DNA of 64,000 bases from Mycolicibacterium brumae (lineage in GTDB: Bacteria > Actinomycetota > Actinomycetes > Mycobacteriales > Mycobacteriaceae). The position numbers were made by a program, and so were the translations under genes. The notes below the pieces were generated by a model. The model searched no databases and was not told the origin of the DNA. It saw only the letters and a list, made by a program, of their open reading frames with translations. The stretch spans positions 1,178,001 through 1,242,000 of the forward strand of contig NZ_CP104302.1 in assembly GCF_025215495.1 (NCBI RefSeq). Direction: 5' to 3'. The first letter of the stretch is position 1, and the number at the start of each line of letters is the position of its first letter. This document shows positions 27,116 through 37,234 of the stretch, one piece after another.

Positions 27116-28621
27116 ATGCAGATCCACGACGTTCGCACCCGCCGGAGTGCCGAAGACTTCCCGCAGCAAGACCACCTCGCCGCCAAGATCGCCCGGGTCG
27201 CCGCCGACCCCGTCGCCGTGCCCGAGGACACCGCCGAGATGGTGCTCAACCGGATCATCGACAACGCGTCGGTGTCGGCCGCCTCGGTGATCCGCCGGCC
27301 GGTCACCGTCGCCCGGGTGCAAGCCCAGGCGCACCCGGCGTCCGGGACCGGCAACGGAGCGAAGGTGTTCGGCGTGGCCGGGGCCTCCTCGCCGGAGTGG
27401 GCCGCCTGGGCCAACGGCGTCGCCGTGCGCGAACTGGACTTCCACGACACCTTCCTGGCCGCCGAATACTCCCACCCGGGCGACAACATCCCCCCGCTGG
27501 TGGCCGTGGCCCAGCACCTCGGCGTCGGCGGCGTCGACCTGATCCGCGGACTGGCCACCGCCTATGAGATCCAGATCGACCTGGTCAAGGGCATCTGCCT
27601 ACACAAGCACAAGATCGACCACGTCGCCCACCTTGGCGCGTCGGCAGCCGCCGGCATCGGAACCATGCTGGGCCTCGACGAGCAGACCATTTACGACGCC
27701 ATCGGGCAGGCGATGCACCTGACGACGGCCACCCGGCAATCCCGCAAGGGCCTGATCTCCAGCTGGAAGGCCTACGCCCCGGCGTACGCCGGAAAGGTCG
27801 CCATCGAGGCCGTTGACCGCGCCATGCGCGGGGAGGGCTCCCCGGCCCCCATCTGGGAGGGCGAGGACGGCGTCATCGCCTGGCTGCTGGAAGGCCCCGA
27901 GCACACCTACCAGGTGCCGCTGCCCGCCCCCGGCGAGCCCAAGCGCGCCATCCTGGACAGCTACACCAAGGAGCACTCCGCGGAGTACCAGAGCCAGGCG
28001 CCGATCGACCTGGCCCGCCGGATGCGCGAACGCGTCGGCGACACCGGCGAGATCGAGTCCATTGTGCTGCACACCAGCAACCACACCCACGTCGTCATCG
28101 GCACAGGCTCGGGTGACCCGCAGAAGTTCGATCCGGACGCGTCGCGGGAGACGCTGGACCACTCGGTGCCCTACATCTTCGCCGTCGCCCTGCAGGACGG
28201 CGCCTGGCATCACGAGCGGTCCTACGCTCCGGGGCGGGCGCACCGCCCCGACACCGTCGAGCTGTGGCGCAAGATCTCCACCGTCGAGGACCCGGAGTGG
28301 ACTCGTCGCTACCACAGCCTGGACCCGGCCGAGAAGGCGTTCGGCGCCCGCGCGGTGATCACCCTGAAAAGCGGCGAGGTCATCACCGACGAACTCGCTG
28401 TCGCCGACGCGCACCCCCTCGGCGCGCGGCCCTTCGCCCGCCCGCAGTACGTCAACAAGTTTTTGGAACTCTCCGACGGCGTCGTCGACGGCGATGAGCA
28501 GCAACGATTCCTGGCCGCGGTCGACGGTCTGGCCTCGGCCGCGAACGCCGACGGGCTCAACGTGCTGGTGCGCCCCGAGGTGCTGGACAAGGCCCCGACC
28601 ATCCCCGCCGGTATCTTCTGA
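27116..28621 (+). CDS. prpD: 2-methylcitrate dehydratase PrpD
   Basis: 501 residues from the ATG at 27116; a GTG nine bases upstream is possible but the leaderless geometry favours the ATG. MmgE/PrpD family: FDFHDT-type motif in [40 protein letters not shown] and the late HPLGARPF region. It dehydrates 2-methylcitrate to 2-methylaconitate in propionyl-CoA catabolism. First gene of the prpDBC operon. Its stop overlaps the prpB start. Confidence 0.95.
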   Translation: MQIHDVRTRRSAEDFPQQDHLAAKIARVAADPVAVPEDTAEMVLNRIIDNASVSAASVIRRPVTVARVQAQAHPASGTGNGAKVFGVAGASSPEWAAWANGVAVRELDFHDTFLAAEYSHPGDNIPPLVAVAQHLGVGGVDLIRGLATAYEIQIDLVKGICLHKHKIDHVAHLGASAAAGIGTMLGLDEQTIYDAIGQAMHLTTATRQSRKGLISSWKAYAPAYAGKVAIEAVDRAMRGEGSPAPIWEGEDGVIAWLLEGPEHTYQVPLPAPGEPKRAILDSYTKEHSAEYQSQAPIDLARRMRERVGDTGEIESIVLHTSNHTHVVIGTGSGDPQKFDPDASRETLDHSVPYIFAVALQDGAWHHERSYAPGRAHRPDTVELWRKISTVEDPEWTRRYHSLDPAEKAFGARAVITLKSGEVITDELAVADAHPLGARPFARPQYVNKFLELSDGVVDGDEQQRFLAAVDGLASAANADGLNVLVRPEVLDKAPTIPAGIF

Positions 28622-29538
28622 TGAGCGGCCTGTTGGGCGCGTCCGCGTCGGCGGCGGACAAGCGCCGCGCGTTCCGCGCGGGACTGGAATCCGGTGCGTT
28701 GCAACGCATGCCGGGCGCCTTCTCGCCGCTGGTCGCCAAGCTGGTCGCCCAACTCGGTTTCGACGGGGTGTACGTCTCCGGCGCGGTGCTCTCCGCCGAC
28801 ATCGGCCTGCCCGACATCGGCCTGACCACGCTCACCGAGGTCGCCGGCCGGGGCGCGCAGATCGCCGCCGCCACCGACCTGCCGACCTTCATCGACGCCG
28901 ACACCGGATTCGGTGAGCCGATGAGCGCCGCGCGCACCATCACCGTCCTGGAGGACGCCGGACTGGCGGGCGCCCACCTGGAGGACCAGGTCAACCCCAA
29001 GCGCTGCGGGCACCTGGACGGCAAGGCCGTGGTGCCGGTGGAGGAGATGCTCAAACGCATCCGCGCCGCCGTCGCCGCGCGCCGCGATCCGAACTTCGTC
29101 ATCTGCGCCCGCACCGACGCCGCCGGCATCGAAGGGATCCCCGCGGCGATCGACCGGGCCAAGGCCTACGCCGACGCCGGCGCTGACCTGATCTTCACCG
29201 AGGCGCTGCACACCCCGGCCGACTTCGCGCAGTTCCGGGCCGCGGTGGACACCCCGCTGCTGGCGAACATGACCGAATTCGGCAAATCCGAACTGCTCAC
29301 CGCCGGTCAACTCTCCGACCTCGGCTACAACGTCGTCATCTACCCGGTGACCACCCTGCGGCTGGCGATGTTCGCCGTCGAGCAGGGCTTGCGCGAAATC
29401 GCTTCCACCGGAACGCAATCCGGACTGCTGGATCAGATGCAGCACCGCAGTCGGCTCTACGAGCTGCTGCGTTACGCCGATTACAACGAATTCGACAGCG
29501 ACATCTACAACTTCGCACTGCAGGGAGCACAGCGATGA
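28621..29538 (+). CDS. prpB: 2-methylisocitrate lyase PrpB
   Basis: 305 residues, isocitrate lyase/PEP mutase superfamily. FIDADTGFGEP holds metal-binding aspartates. HLEDQVNPKRCGHLDGK holds the catalytic segment; KRCGH is the signature of this superfamily. It cleaves 2-methylisocitrate to pyruvate and succinate. M. tuberculosis lacks PrpB and uses Icl instead, so the complete cluster is a difference from that species. It overlaps prpD and prpC by a few bases. Confidence 0.95.
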   Translation: MSGLLGASASAADKRRAFRAGLESGALQRMPGAFSPLVAKLVAQLGFDGVYVSGAVLSADIGLPDIGLTTLTEVAGRGAQIAAATDLPTFIDADTGFGEPMSAARTITVLEDAGLAGAHLEDQVNPKRCGHLDGKAVVPVEEMLKRIRAAVAARRDPNFVICARTDAAGIEGIPAAIDRAKAYADAGADLIFTEALHTPADFAQFRAAVDTPLLANMTEFGKSELLTAGQLSDLGYNVVIYPVTTLRLAMFAVEQGLREIASTGTQSGLLDQMQHRSRLYELLRYADYNEFDSDIYNFALQGAQR

Positions 29539-30659
29539 CCGTCACCGACGACACCCCCAAGATCTACAAGGGCCTGGCCGGTGTGGTGGTGGACACCACC
29601 GCCATCTCCAAGGTGGTGCCGGAGACCAACACCCTGACCTACCGCGGTTACCCGGTGCAGGACCTGGCCGCGCACTGCAGTTTCGAGCAGGTCGCCTACC
29701 TGCTCTGGCACGGTGAGCTGCCGACCGAGAAGCAGCTGACCGAATTCTGCCAGCAGGAGCGCGCCTCGCGGCGCATCGACCGCTCCATGCAGGCGCTGCT
29801 GGCCAAGCTGCCCGAGACCTGCCACCCGATGGACGTGGTGCGCACCGCCATCAGCTACCTGGGCGCCGAGGACTCCGAGGAGGACGATCCCAGCCCGCGA
29901 GCCAACCTGGCCAAGTCGATCCGGATGTTCGCGGTGCTGCCGACCATCGTCGCCGCCGATATGCGCCGCCGGCGCGGGCTGGACCCGATCCCGCCGCGCA
30001 GCCACTTCGGTTACGCGGAGAACTTCCTGCACATGTGCTTCGGCGAGGCGCCCGAACCGGAGATCGTCAAGGCCTTCGAGGCCTCGATGACGCTCTACGC
30101 CGAGCACAGCTTCAACGCTTCCACCTTCGCCGCCCGGGTGGTGACCTCCACCCGGTCCGACATCTACAGTGCCGTCACCGCCGCCATCGGCGCGCTGAAA
30201 GGTTCGCTGCACGGCGGGGCGAACGAAGCCGTCATGCACGACATGCTGGAGATCGGGACGCCCGAGCGTGCCGCGGAGTGGTTGCACGGCAAGCTTTCTC
30301 GCAAGGAGAAGGTGATGGGCTTCGGGCACCGGGTGTACCGCAACGGCGACTCCCGGGTGCCCACCATGAAGGAATCGCTGCTGCGTGTGGCCGCCGTGCG
30401 TGACGGGCAGAACTGGGTCGACATCTACGAGGTGCTGGAGAGCGCCATGTACGCGGCCACCAAGATCAAGCCCAACCTGGACTTCCCGACCGGGCCCGCC
30501 TACTACCTGATGGGCTTCGACATCGGCAGCTTCACCCCGATCTTCGTGATGAGCAGGATCACCGGATGGACCGCGCACATCATGGAGCAGACCGCGGCCA
30601 ATGCGTTGATCCGCCCGCTGAGCGAATACGCCGGCCCGCCGCAGCGCGCCCTGGGATAG
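29535..30659 (+). CDS. prpC: 2-methylcitrate synthase PrpC
   Basis: 374 residues, citrate synthase family with the size of methylcitrate synthases. Catalytic residues are in LHGGANEAVM, GFGHRVYRNGDSR and DFPTGPAYYLMG. It condenses propionyl-CoA with oxaloacetate. It overlaps prpB (ATGA) and ends the operon; pyc follows after 8 bases and may be read through. Confidence 0.94.
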   Translation: MTVTDDTPKIYKGLAGVVVDTTAISKVVPETNTLTYRGYPVQDLAAHCSFEQVAYLLWHGELPTEKQLTEFCQQERASRRIDRSMQALLAKLPETCHPMDVVRTAISYLGAEDSEEDDPSPRANLAKSIRMFAVLPTIVAADMRRRRGLDPIPPRSHFGYAENFLHMCFGEAPEPEIVKAFEASMTLYAEHSFNASTFAARVVTSTRSDIYSAVTAAIGALKGSLHGGANEAVMHDMLEIGTPERAAEWLHGKLSRKEKVMGFGHRVYRNGDSRVPTMKESLLRVAAVRDGQNWVDIYEVLESAMYAATKIKPNLDFPTGPAYYLMGFDIGSFTPIFVMSRITGWTAHIMEQTAANALIRPLSEYAGPPQRALG

Positions 30660-30667
30660 TGGGGTCC

Positions 30668-33600
30668 ATGTTCTCCAAGGTGCTGGTCGCCAACCGCGGT
30701 GAGATCGCTATCCGCGCGTTCCGGGCGGCGTTCGAGCAGGGTGTGTCCACGGTCGCGGTGTATCCGTTCGAGGACCGCAACTCCGTGCACCGCTCCAAGG
30801 CCGACGAGTCGTACCAGATCGGCGAGGAGGGCCACCCGGTCCGGGCGTATCTGAACGTCGAGGAGATCGTGGCCACCGCCGTCGCCGCGGGCGCCGACGC
30901 GGTATACCCCGGGTACGGATTCCTGTCGGAGAACCCGCAGTTGGCGGCGGCCTGCGCCGACGCCGGCATCACCTTCGTCGGGCCGTCGGCCGAACTGCTG
31001 GAACTGACCGGCAACAAGGCTCGCGCCATCGCCGCCGCCCGGGAGGCCGGGCTGCCGGTGCTGCGCTCCTGTGCGCCGTCGGCCGATGTGCCGACGCTGT
31101 TGGACGCCGCGCAGGAGGTGGGCCTCCCGCTGTTCGTCAAGGCGGTGGCCGGTGGCGGTGGGCGCGGTATGCGACGGGTCGCCGACCCGGAGGACCTCGC
31201 CGACGCCATTGAGGCGGCCAGCCGGGAGGCAGAATCGGCGTTCGGGGATCCGACGGTGTTCCTGGAACAGGCGGTGCTGAACCCGCGCCACATCGAGGTG
31301 CAGATCCTCGCCGACACCCAGGGCAACGTCATCCATCTGTTCGAACGGGACTGCAGCGTGCAGCGCCGGCACCAGAAGGTCATCGAACTCGCCCCCGCCC
31401 CGAACCTGGATCCCGCGCTGCGGGAACGGATTTGCGCCGACGCGGTCGCCTTCGCCCGGCACATCGGCTACACCTGCGCCGGCACGGTGGAATTCCTGCT
31501 CGACGAACGCGGCGAGCATGTGTTCATTGAGATGAACCCGCGCATCCAGGTGGAGCACACCGTGACCGAGGAGGTCACCGACGTCGACCTGGTGTCCTCG
31601 CAGCTGCGGATCGCCGCCGGGGAATCCCTCGACGACCTCGGCCTGAGCCAGGACGCCGTGACGCTGCGCGGCGCGGCGATGCAGTGCCGGATCACCACCG
31701 AGGACCCGGGCAACGGGTTCCGTCCCGACACCGGTCGCATCACCGGCTACCGCAGCCCCGGCGGCGCCGGCATCCGGCTGGACGGCGGGGCCAACCTGGG
31801 TGCCGAGGTCGGCGCGCACTTCGACTCCATGCTGGTGAAATTGACCTGCCGCGGAAGGGATTTCGCCACCGCGGTGCGCCGGGCCCGCCGCGCGCTGGCC
31901 GAGTTCCGGATCCGCGGGGTGTCCACCAATATCGGCTTCCTGCAGGCCGTGGTGGAGGACCCGGATTTTCTGGCCGGGCGGGTGACGACGTCGTTCATCG
32001 ATGAGCGCCCGCAGTTGCTGACCGCGCGGACCAGCGCCGACCGCGGCACCAAGATCCTCAACTACCTCGCCGACATCACCGTCAACAAGCCGCACGGCTC
32101 CCAACCGTCCAAGGTGTACCCGCGCGACAAGCTGCCCGAGCTGGACCTCGACGCCAAACCGCCGTCGGGTTCCAAACAGCGGCTCGACGAGCTGGGGCCC
32201 GAGGGGTTCGCGTTGTGGCTGCGCGACTCCCCGGGGGTGAAGGTCACCGACACCACCTTCCGCGACGCCCACCAATCCCTGCTGGCCACCCGGATCCGGA
32301 CCAGCGGTCTGGTGCGGGCCGCTCCGCACGTGGCGCGGCTGACCCCGGAACTGCTGTCGGTGGAATGCTGGGGCGGCGCGACTTACGATGTGGCCCTTCG
32401 CTTTCTGAAACAGGACCCGTGGGAGCGGCTGGCCTCGCTGCGGGAGGCGATGCCCAATATCTGCCTGCAGATGCTGCTGCGCGGCCGCAACACCGTCGGC
32501 TACACGCCGTACCCGGTGGCAGTCACCGACGCGTTCGTCGACGAGGCCGCCCGCACCGGAGTGGACATCTTCCGGATCTTCGACGCGTTGAACAATGTGG
32601 AGTCGATGCGGCCCGCGATCGACGCCGTCCGGGCCACCGGCACGACGGTCGCCGAGGTCGCCATGTCCTACACCGGTGACCTGTCCGATCCGAACGAGTC
32701 GCTGTACACCCTGGACTATTACCTGCGGCTGGCCGAACAGATCGTGGACGCCGGCGCGCACGTGCTGGCGATCAAGGACATGGCCGGTCTGTTGCGCCCG
32801 CCCGCGGCGGCGACGCTGGTCTCGGCACTGCGGTCCCGTTTCGATCTGCCGGTGCACGTGCACACCCACGACACCCCCGGCGGCCAATTGGCCAGCTACA
32901 TGGCGGCCTGGCAGGCCGGCGCCAGCGCCGTCGACGGGGCCGCCGCGCCGCTGGCCGGCACCACCAGCCAACCCGCGCTGAGCTCCATCGTCGCCGCGGC
33001 CGCGCACACCGAGTACGACACCGGCCTGGACCTGGCCGCGGTGTGCTCGATGGAGCCGTACTGGGAGGCCGTGCGGCGGGTGTACGCGCCGTTCGAGGCG
33101 GGACTGCCGTCGCCGACCGGTCGGGTGTACACCCACGAGATCCCCGGTGGGCAGCTATCGAACCTGCGGGTGCAGGCCGTCGCGCTGGGTTTGGGCGACC
33201 GGTTCGAGGACATCGAGAACGCCTACGCGGGCGCCGACCGCATCCTCGGGCACCTGGTCAAGGTCACCCCGTCGTCGAAGGTGGTCGGCGATCTGGCGCT
33301 GGCGCTGGTCGGGGCGGGCGCGACTGCCGAAGAGTTCGCCGCTGACCCGGGCCGATACGACATCCCGGATTCGGTGGTCGGTTTCTTCCGCGGTGAACTC
33401 GGCGACCCGCCCGGCGGGTGGCCCGAACCGCTGCGCACCACGGTGCTCGAAGGCCGCGGGCCCGGCCGCGCCGAACAGCAGCTCACCGACGACGACCTGC
33501 AGCGCCTCAGCCACCCCGGACTCGCCCGGCAGTCCCGGCTCAACACCCTGTTGTTCCCGGGTCCCACCGCCGAATTCGAGGCGCACCGTGAGGAATTCGG

Positions 33601-34054
33601 CGACACCACCCAACTGTCGGCCAACCAGTTCTTCTACGGCCTGCGTCAGGGCGAGGAGCACCGGGTCCGCATCGGCAAGGGCGTGGAGCTGCTGATCGGG
33701 TTGCAGGCCATCTCCGAACCCGACGAGCGCGGCATGCGCACGGTGATGTGCGTGCTCAACGGCCAACTGCGCCCGATCACGGTCCGGGACCGCTCCATCG
33801 CCGCCGATGTGCCCGCCGCGGAGAAGGCCGACAAGTCCAACCCGGACCACCTCGCCGCGCCGTTCTCCGGGACGGTGGCGCTGGCGGTGGCCGAGGGCGA
33901 CACCGTCGAAGCCGGGCAGACCGTGGCGACGATCGAGGCCATGAAGATGGAGGCCAATATCACCGCGCCCAAGGCCGGCACGATCATCCGCGCCGCAGTC
34001 ACCGCGACCGCGGCGGCCGTCGAGGGTGGGGACCTGCTCCTGGTGATCAAGTAG
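30668..34054 (+). CDS. pyc: Pyruvate carboxylase
   Basis: 1128 residues from the ATG at 30668; the frame upstream belongs to a shadow of prpC. Domains in order: biotin carboxylase (about 1-450; KAVAGGGGRGMR glycine loop, EMNPRIQVEHTVTE), carboxyltransferase (about 520-800; DTTFRDAHQSLLATR, and the lysine in AIKDMAGLL) and the biotinyl domain at the end with the acceptor lysine in EAMKMEANI. It makes oxaloacetate from pyruvate, CO2 and ATP. Next to prpDBC it would replenish the oxaloacetate used by PrpC. Confidence 0.97.
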   Translation: MFSKVLVANRGEIAIRAFRAAFEQGVSTVAVYPFEDRNSVHRSKADESYQIGEEGHPVRAYLNVEEIVATAVAAGADAVYPGYGFLSENPQLAAACADAGITFVGPSAELLELTGNKARAIAAAREAGLPVLRSCAPSADVPTLLDAAQEVGLPLFVKAVAGGGGRGMRRVADPEDLADAIEAASREAESAFGDPTVFLEQAVLNPRHIEVQILADTQGNVIHLFERDCSVQRRHQKVIELAPAPNLDPALRERICADAVAFARHIGYTCAGTVEFLLDERGEHVFIEMNPRIQVEHTVTEEVTDVDLVSSQLRIAAGESLDDLGLSQDAVTLRGAAMQCRITTEDPGNGFRPDTGRITGYRSPGGAGIRLDGGANLGAEVGAHFDSMLVKLTCRGRDFATAVRRARRALAEFRIRGVSTNIGFLQAVVEDPDFLAGRVTTSFIDERPQLLTARTSADRGTKILNYLADITVNKPHGSQPSKVYPRDKLPELDLDAKPPSGSKQRLDELGPEGFALWLRDSPGVKVTDTTFRDAHQSLLATRIRTSGLVRAAPHVARLTPELLSVECWGGATYDVALRFLKQDPWERLASLREAMPNICLQMLLRGRNTVGYTPYPVAVTDAFVDEAARTGVDIFRIFDALNNVESMRPAIDAVRATGTTVAEVAMSYTGDLSDPNESLYTLDYYLRLAEQIVDAGAHVLAIKDMAGLLRPPAAATLVSALRSRFDLPVHVHTHDTPGGQLASYMAAWQAGASAVDGAAAPLAGTTSQPALSSIVAAAAHTEYDTGLDLAAVCSMEPYWEAVRRVYAPFEAGLPSPTGRVYTHEIPGGQLSNLRVQAVALGLGDRFEDIENAYAGADRILGHLVKVTPSSKVVGDLALALVGAGATAEEFAADPGRYDIPDSVVGFFRGELGDPPGGWPEPLRTTVLEGRGPGRAEQQLTDDDLQRLSHPGLARQSRLNTLLFPGPTAEFEAHREEFGDTTQLSANQFFYGLRQGEEHRVRIGKGVELLIGLQAISEPDERGMRTVMCVLNGQLRPITVRDRSIAADVPAAEKADKSNPDHLAAPFSGTVALAVAEGDTVEAGQTVATIEAMKMEANITAPKAGTIIRAAVTATAAAVEGGDLLLVIK

Positions 34055-34074
34055 GCCGGGTGTTCAGCCTGCCC

Positions 34075-34096
34075 CGTCGGTTCGGGAACGCCGACG
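34075..34096 (+). terminator. Hairpin downstream of pyc
   Basis: CGTCGG (34075) pairs with CCGACG (ending 34096), with TTC/GAA able to extend the stem. It lies 20 bases after the pyc stop. The rest of the gap to the first IS (34163) shows no gene. Confidence 0.45.
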
Positions 34097-34191
34097 TCAC
34101 CGGAGCTGCTCTGTGCGGGTGGGCGCCCTTCCGGTGTTGACGGTCGCCCGGTCCATCATGTCTGGGGTTGCCCCCGTTCGGTAGACACCGG

Positions 34192-35061
34192 TTAAGCGGC
34201 TTGCTCCGCTTGGTTGATCATCAATGTCTCGAAATCCACTGGACTGAGATACCCGAGTGAACTATGGAGCCGACGCCAATTGTACACGTTCTCAATCCAA
34301 TTCGCTACCGCGTGAATAGCTTCAGCGTGCGTGGCGAAATGCCATCGGTGATAAAACTCCGATTTCAATGTCGACCAGAAACTCTCCTGCTGCGCATTGT
34401 CCCAACACACCCCGGTTCGCCCGACGGACTGACGCACATTCAATTCCTCGGCCACGGAGAACATCTGCGCCGAGGTGTACTGGCACCCGCGATCCGCATG
34501 GAAAATCACTCGCTCCATCGGTCCCGTCGCCGGGTCCCGGAACAGGTGCGCCCGGCGCAGCGCGGCCTCCACCACGTCGGTGTGCAAGGTTTCGGCGAAC
34601 GCGTATCCCAGTACCCGACGCGAGCAACCGTCACGGACCGCACACAGGTACAACCAGCCCTCGTCGGTACCCAGGTAGGTGATGTCAGAGGTCCACACCT
34701 TGTTCAACGCGCCCTGGTCGAAACGCCGGCCCACCAGATCCGGCAACGTGTGCGCCCGATCATCAACGATCGTGGTCGGCGGGCGCCATGTGCGCGGGCT
34801 GATTCCCTCAATTCCATTGTCCACCATGATCTTCGCCACTGTCTTACGAGACACGGTTTCGCCCTGCCGGCGCAGCGTCGCAAGGATCCGCGGAGCGCCG
34901 TCGACCCCGTCGGATTCCTCATGGGCAGCCTTGACCGCCACGGTGAGCTCGGCGCGCCGCTGCGCGCGCGGGCCGGGCCCGGCGTCGCGGGCTTTGACCC
35001 ACTTGTAGTAACCCGAGCGAGAGACCCCCAGCAGTCGAGCGCACCGGCTGACACCGAACAT
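34192..35061 (-). CDS. IS3-family transposase OrfB (DDE integrase), copy 1
   Basis: 289 residues with an N-terminal HTH_21-like region (ARLLGVSRSGYYKW) and an rve integrase core. The DDE residues are in TSDITYLGTDEG, FHADRGCQYTS and NAQQESFWSTLKSEF. It is probably made as an OrfAB fusion by -1 frameshifting. A run of seven A on the minus strand near the end of orfA (about 35141-35147) is the candidate slippery site. It appears identical to the copy at 59225-60094. Confidence 0.95.
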   Translation of the reverse strand: MFGVSRCARLLGVSRSGYYKWVKARDAGPGPRAQRRAELTVAVKAAHEESDGVDGAPRILATLRRQGETVSRKTVAKIMVDNGIEGISPRTWRPPTTIVDDRAHTLPDLVGRRFDQGALNKVWTSDITYLGTDEGWLYLCAVRDGCSRRVLGYAFAETLHTDVVEAALRRAHLFRDPATGPMERVIFHADRGCQYTSAQMFSVAEELNVRQSVGRTGVCWDNAQQESFWSTLKSEFYHRWHFATHAEAIHAVANWIENVYNWRRLHSSLGYLSPVDFETLMINQAEQAA

Positions 35062-35078
35062 GGCCTTCTCCGCGTCGA

Positions 35079-35396
35079 TCAGTGCGAACGCCTCGGCGGG
35101 TTCGGACCGGTCTCCTTCGCGAAGAAGGCTGCGGCTTTTTTTAGAAACTCCCGATCCATTCGCAATTCAGAAACCTCCACCCGCAGGCGCTCCAACTCAG
35201 CGCGCTCATCAGCGTCCAAGGCTTCCGGTGCCGAATCCATCTGTGCGCGCTCAATACCCACCCAGCGGCCCAGCAACGCCTCACCAACCCCGATTTCTCG
35301 GGCCACCTCGGCAATCGAGCGCCCGGTGTCAATCACCAAATGCGCGGCCTCATGCCGATACTTCGGCGTATACGACGCCCTCTTCTTCGTGCCCAC
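35079..35396 (-). CDS. IS3-family OrfA (helix-turn-helix), copy 1
   Basis: 105 residues from a GTG at 35396 preceded by GGAAAGG; longer frames upstream belong to the inserted IS1634-type element. HTH_Tnp_1 region: YTPKYRHEAAHLVIDTGRS and VAREIGVGEALLGRWV, then a leucine-zipper-like segment ERLRVEVSELRMDREFLKKA. The insertion of the second element lies just upstream of its ribosome-binding site, so the coding part is intact although the native promoter side is separated. Confidence 0.9.
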   Translation of the reverse strand: MGTKKRASYTPKYRHEAAHLVIDTGRSIAEVAREIGVGEALLGRWVGIERAQMDSAPEALDADERAELERLRVEVSELRMDREFLKKAAAFFAKETGPNPPRRSH

Positions 35397-35413
35397 AACA
35401 ACATCCTTTCCCG
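35335..35413. repeat. 79-bp target-site duplication, left copy
   Basis: The stretch beginning ACCAAATGCGCGGCC and ending CATCCTTTCCCG is repeated exactly at 37235-37313. It occurs once in the intact IS3 copy near 60.4 kb. It flanks the IS1634-type element directly. Such long duplications are a known trait of the IS1634/IS1549 group. Confidence 0.9.
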
Positions 35414-37234
35414 CCTGACTTAGGACATTACTGGTCGGTAGCTTTGGGTGCGTCGCGTTGACCTGCAGGTTCGTTCGCTGGGGTGGATGGTTTGGGGTAC
35501 TAAGCGGGTAGATTCGTGCGGTGGCGTACGTGCGGAAGGTGCGCACCGGCTCCGGCGCGGTGGCGGTGCAGGTGGCCTGCAAGAATTCCGGGAAAGTCCA
35601 GGTCATCGCCCATGTTGGATCTGCTCATACCGATGCTGAGCTGGGGATCCTGTTGGAGAAGGCCCGGCAGCTGGTGCACGGGGACCAGGAGGCGCTGGAC
35701 TTCGAAGCCCCGGCCCGCTCAGCTCGGGTCGAGGATGTCGCCGACTACCGGCGACGAATCCTGCCTGCGACCGGCACGTCGAGTTGCGCGGGAGCGCCGG
35801 CGCCGCCGGGCCGGACGGTCGGCACTTGCTCGAGGTTGCTCTATGACACCCTCGCCGCGGTGTATGACTGGCTCGGGTTCGACGCGGTCGATGATCCGGT
35901 GTTCCGGGATTTGGTGATCGCCCGAATCGTGGAACCGACCAGCAAACTTGATTCCCTGCGGGTGCTGGCCGATCTCGGCGCGGATGGGCGCTCGTATCGG
36001 ACGGTGCAACGTCACCTCGATGAGGTCGGGCCGAAGAAGTACCGCGACACCATTGCTGAGAAGTGCTTCGCCTACGCGCGTGACTGCGGCGGCCTCTCGC
36101 TCCTTTTGTATGACGTCACCACGTTGTGGTGGGAAGCTGAGAACGAGGACGGACTACGCAAAGTCGGGTACTCGAAAGACCGGAAGGTCGACCCTCAAAT
36201 TGTGGTCGGACTGCTGGTCGACCGGACAGGGTTCCCTCTCGAAATCGGTTGCTATGAAGGCAATACCGCCGAGACCACCACCATTGTGCCGGTCGTGCGC
36301 GGGTTCCTGGAACGCCACCAGCTCACCGACACCGACATGGTCGTGGCCGCCGACGCCGGCATGTTGTCTGCCTCGAATCTCAAGGACCTCGATGAGCTGG
36401 GGCTCTCGTTCATCGTCGGTTCCCGGGCAACCAAGGCGCCAGCTGATCTGGAGTCCCATTTCCACTGGAACGGTGACGCGTTCACCGACGGCCAAGTCAT
36501 CGACACCGTCACCCCGCGGCACGGCAACAACAAGTGCGTCAACGACCGAGCAAAGCGCGCTGAACCCGTGTGGGACCCCGAGGTCCATTCGGCGGCCTGG
36601 CGGGCGGTGTGGGCGTACTCAGCCAAACGGGCCCGGCGAGATCAGAAGACCCTTGCCGCTCAGGAAGCCCGCGCCAAGGCCATCATCGACGGAACGCAGC
36701 CGGCGAAATCAGCGCGGTTTGTCAAAGTCAGCGGCAAAGACCGACACCTCGATGACTCCGCACTATCTCGGGCGAAATCCCTTGCGGGACTGAAGGGTTA
36801 CATCACCAATGTGCCGGCCACGGTCATGCCGGCGGACGAGGTCATGGCGAAGTACCACGACTTGTGGCACGTGGAGAAGTCATTTCGGATGTCGAAGTCC
36901 GACCTGGCCGCCCGCCCGATCTGGCATCGCCAACGCGAAACCATCGAAGCGCACCTGACGATCGTGTTCGCCGCACTGGCCGTCTCGCATGCCGTTCAAT
37001 CCCGGACCGGGTACTCCATCGCCAAAGTCGTCAAAGGCCTACGGACACTGCGCAGCGCGACCATCGCCATCAACGGCGTCACCCAGACGTTCCCACCCGA
37101 TGTGCCCGCCACCCAGCGCGAGATCCTCGAACACCTCGGACTGGCGCCCTGAACGCCAAATATCCTTACAAACGCCACCGCGCCGGGTCGAAAATCGGGA
37201 AATCGGGGTACTAAACCAAATGTCCTAACTCAGG
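35414..37234 (+). mobile_element. IS1634-type (IS1549-like) insertion sequence
   Basis: 1821 bp with imperfect terminal inverted repeats CCTGACTTAGGACATT (left) and CCTGAGTTAGGACATT (right, read on the minus strand). It holds one large transposase gene and is flanked by a 79-bp direct duplication of IS3 sequence, which sets both ends exactly. IS1549 of mycobacteria is known for target duplications of this unusual length. Confidence 0.9.
35521..37152 (+). CDS. IS1634-family transposase (IS4 superfamily)
   Basis: 543 residues from a GTG. DDE residues of the IS4-type fold are in LLYDVTTLWWEAE, VVAADAGMLSASNLKDL and, after a long beta-insertion, the E of LWHVEKSFRMSKSDLAARP (the YREK-like motif). 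The C-terminal segment IWHRQRETIEAHLTIVFAALAV is typical of this family. It appears full length. Confidence 0.93.
   Translation: MAYVRKVRTGSGAVAVQVACKNSGKVQVIAHVGSAHTDAELGILLEKARQLVHGDQEALDFEAPARSARVEDVADYRRRILPATGTSSCAGAPAPPGRTVGTCSRLLYDTLAAVYDWLGFDAVDDPVFRDLVIARIVEPTSKLDSLRVLADLGADGRSYRTVQRHLDEVGPKKYRDTIAEKCFAYARDCGGLSLLLYDVTTLWWEAENEDGLRKVGYSKDRKVDPQIVVGLLVDRTGFPLEIGCYEGNTAETTTIVPVVRGFLERHQLTDTDMVVAADAGMLSASNLKDLDELGLSFIVGSRATKAPADLESHFHWNGDAFTDGQVIDTVTPRHGNNKCVNDRAKRAEPVWDPEVHSAAWRAVWAYSAKRARRDQKTLAAQEARAKAIIDGTQPAKSARFVKVSGKDRHLDDSALSRAKSLAGLKGYITNVPATVMPADEVMAKYHDLWHVEKSFRMSKSDLAARPIWHRQRETIEAHLTIVFAALAVSHAVQSRTGYSIAKVVKGLRTLRSATIAINGVTQTFPPDVPATQREILEHLGLAP

Noticed and set aside
34055..34162. 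tRNA gene as island attachment site
   Set aside because: I looked for a cloverleaf near pyc and near 62.3 kb and found none. No integrase gene was seen either.
34264..35418. 384-codon plus-strand frame across the IS3 element (and its twin at 59297)
   Set aside because: It is the complement of orfB and orfA, which have proper DDE and HTH motifs. No independent signal supports the plus-strand frame.
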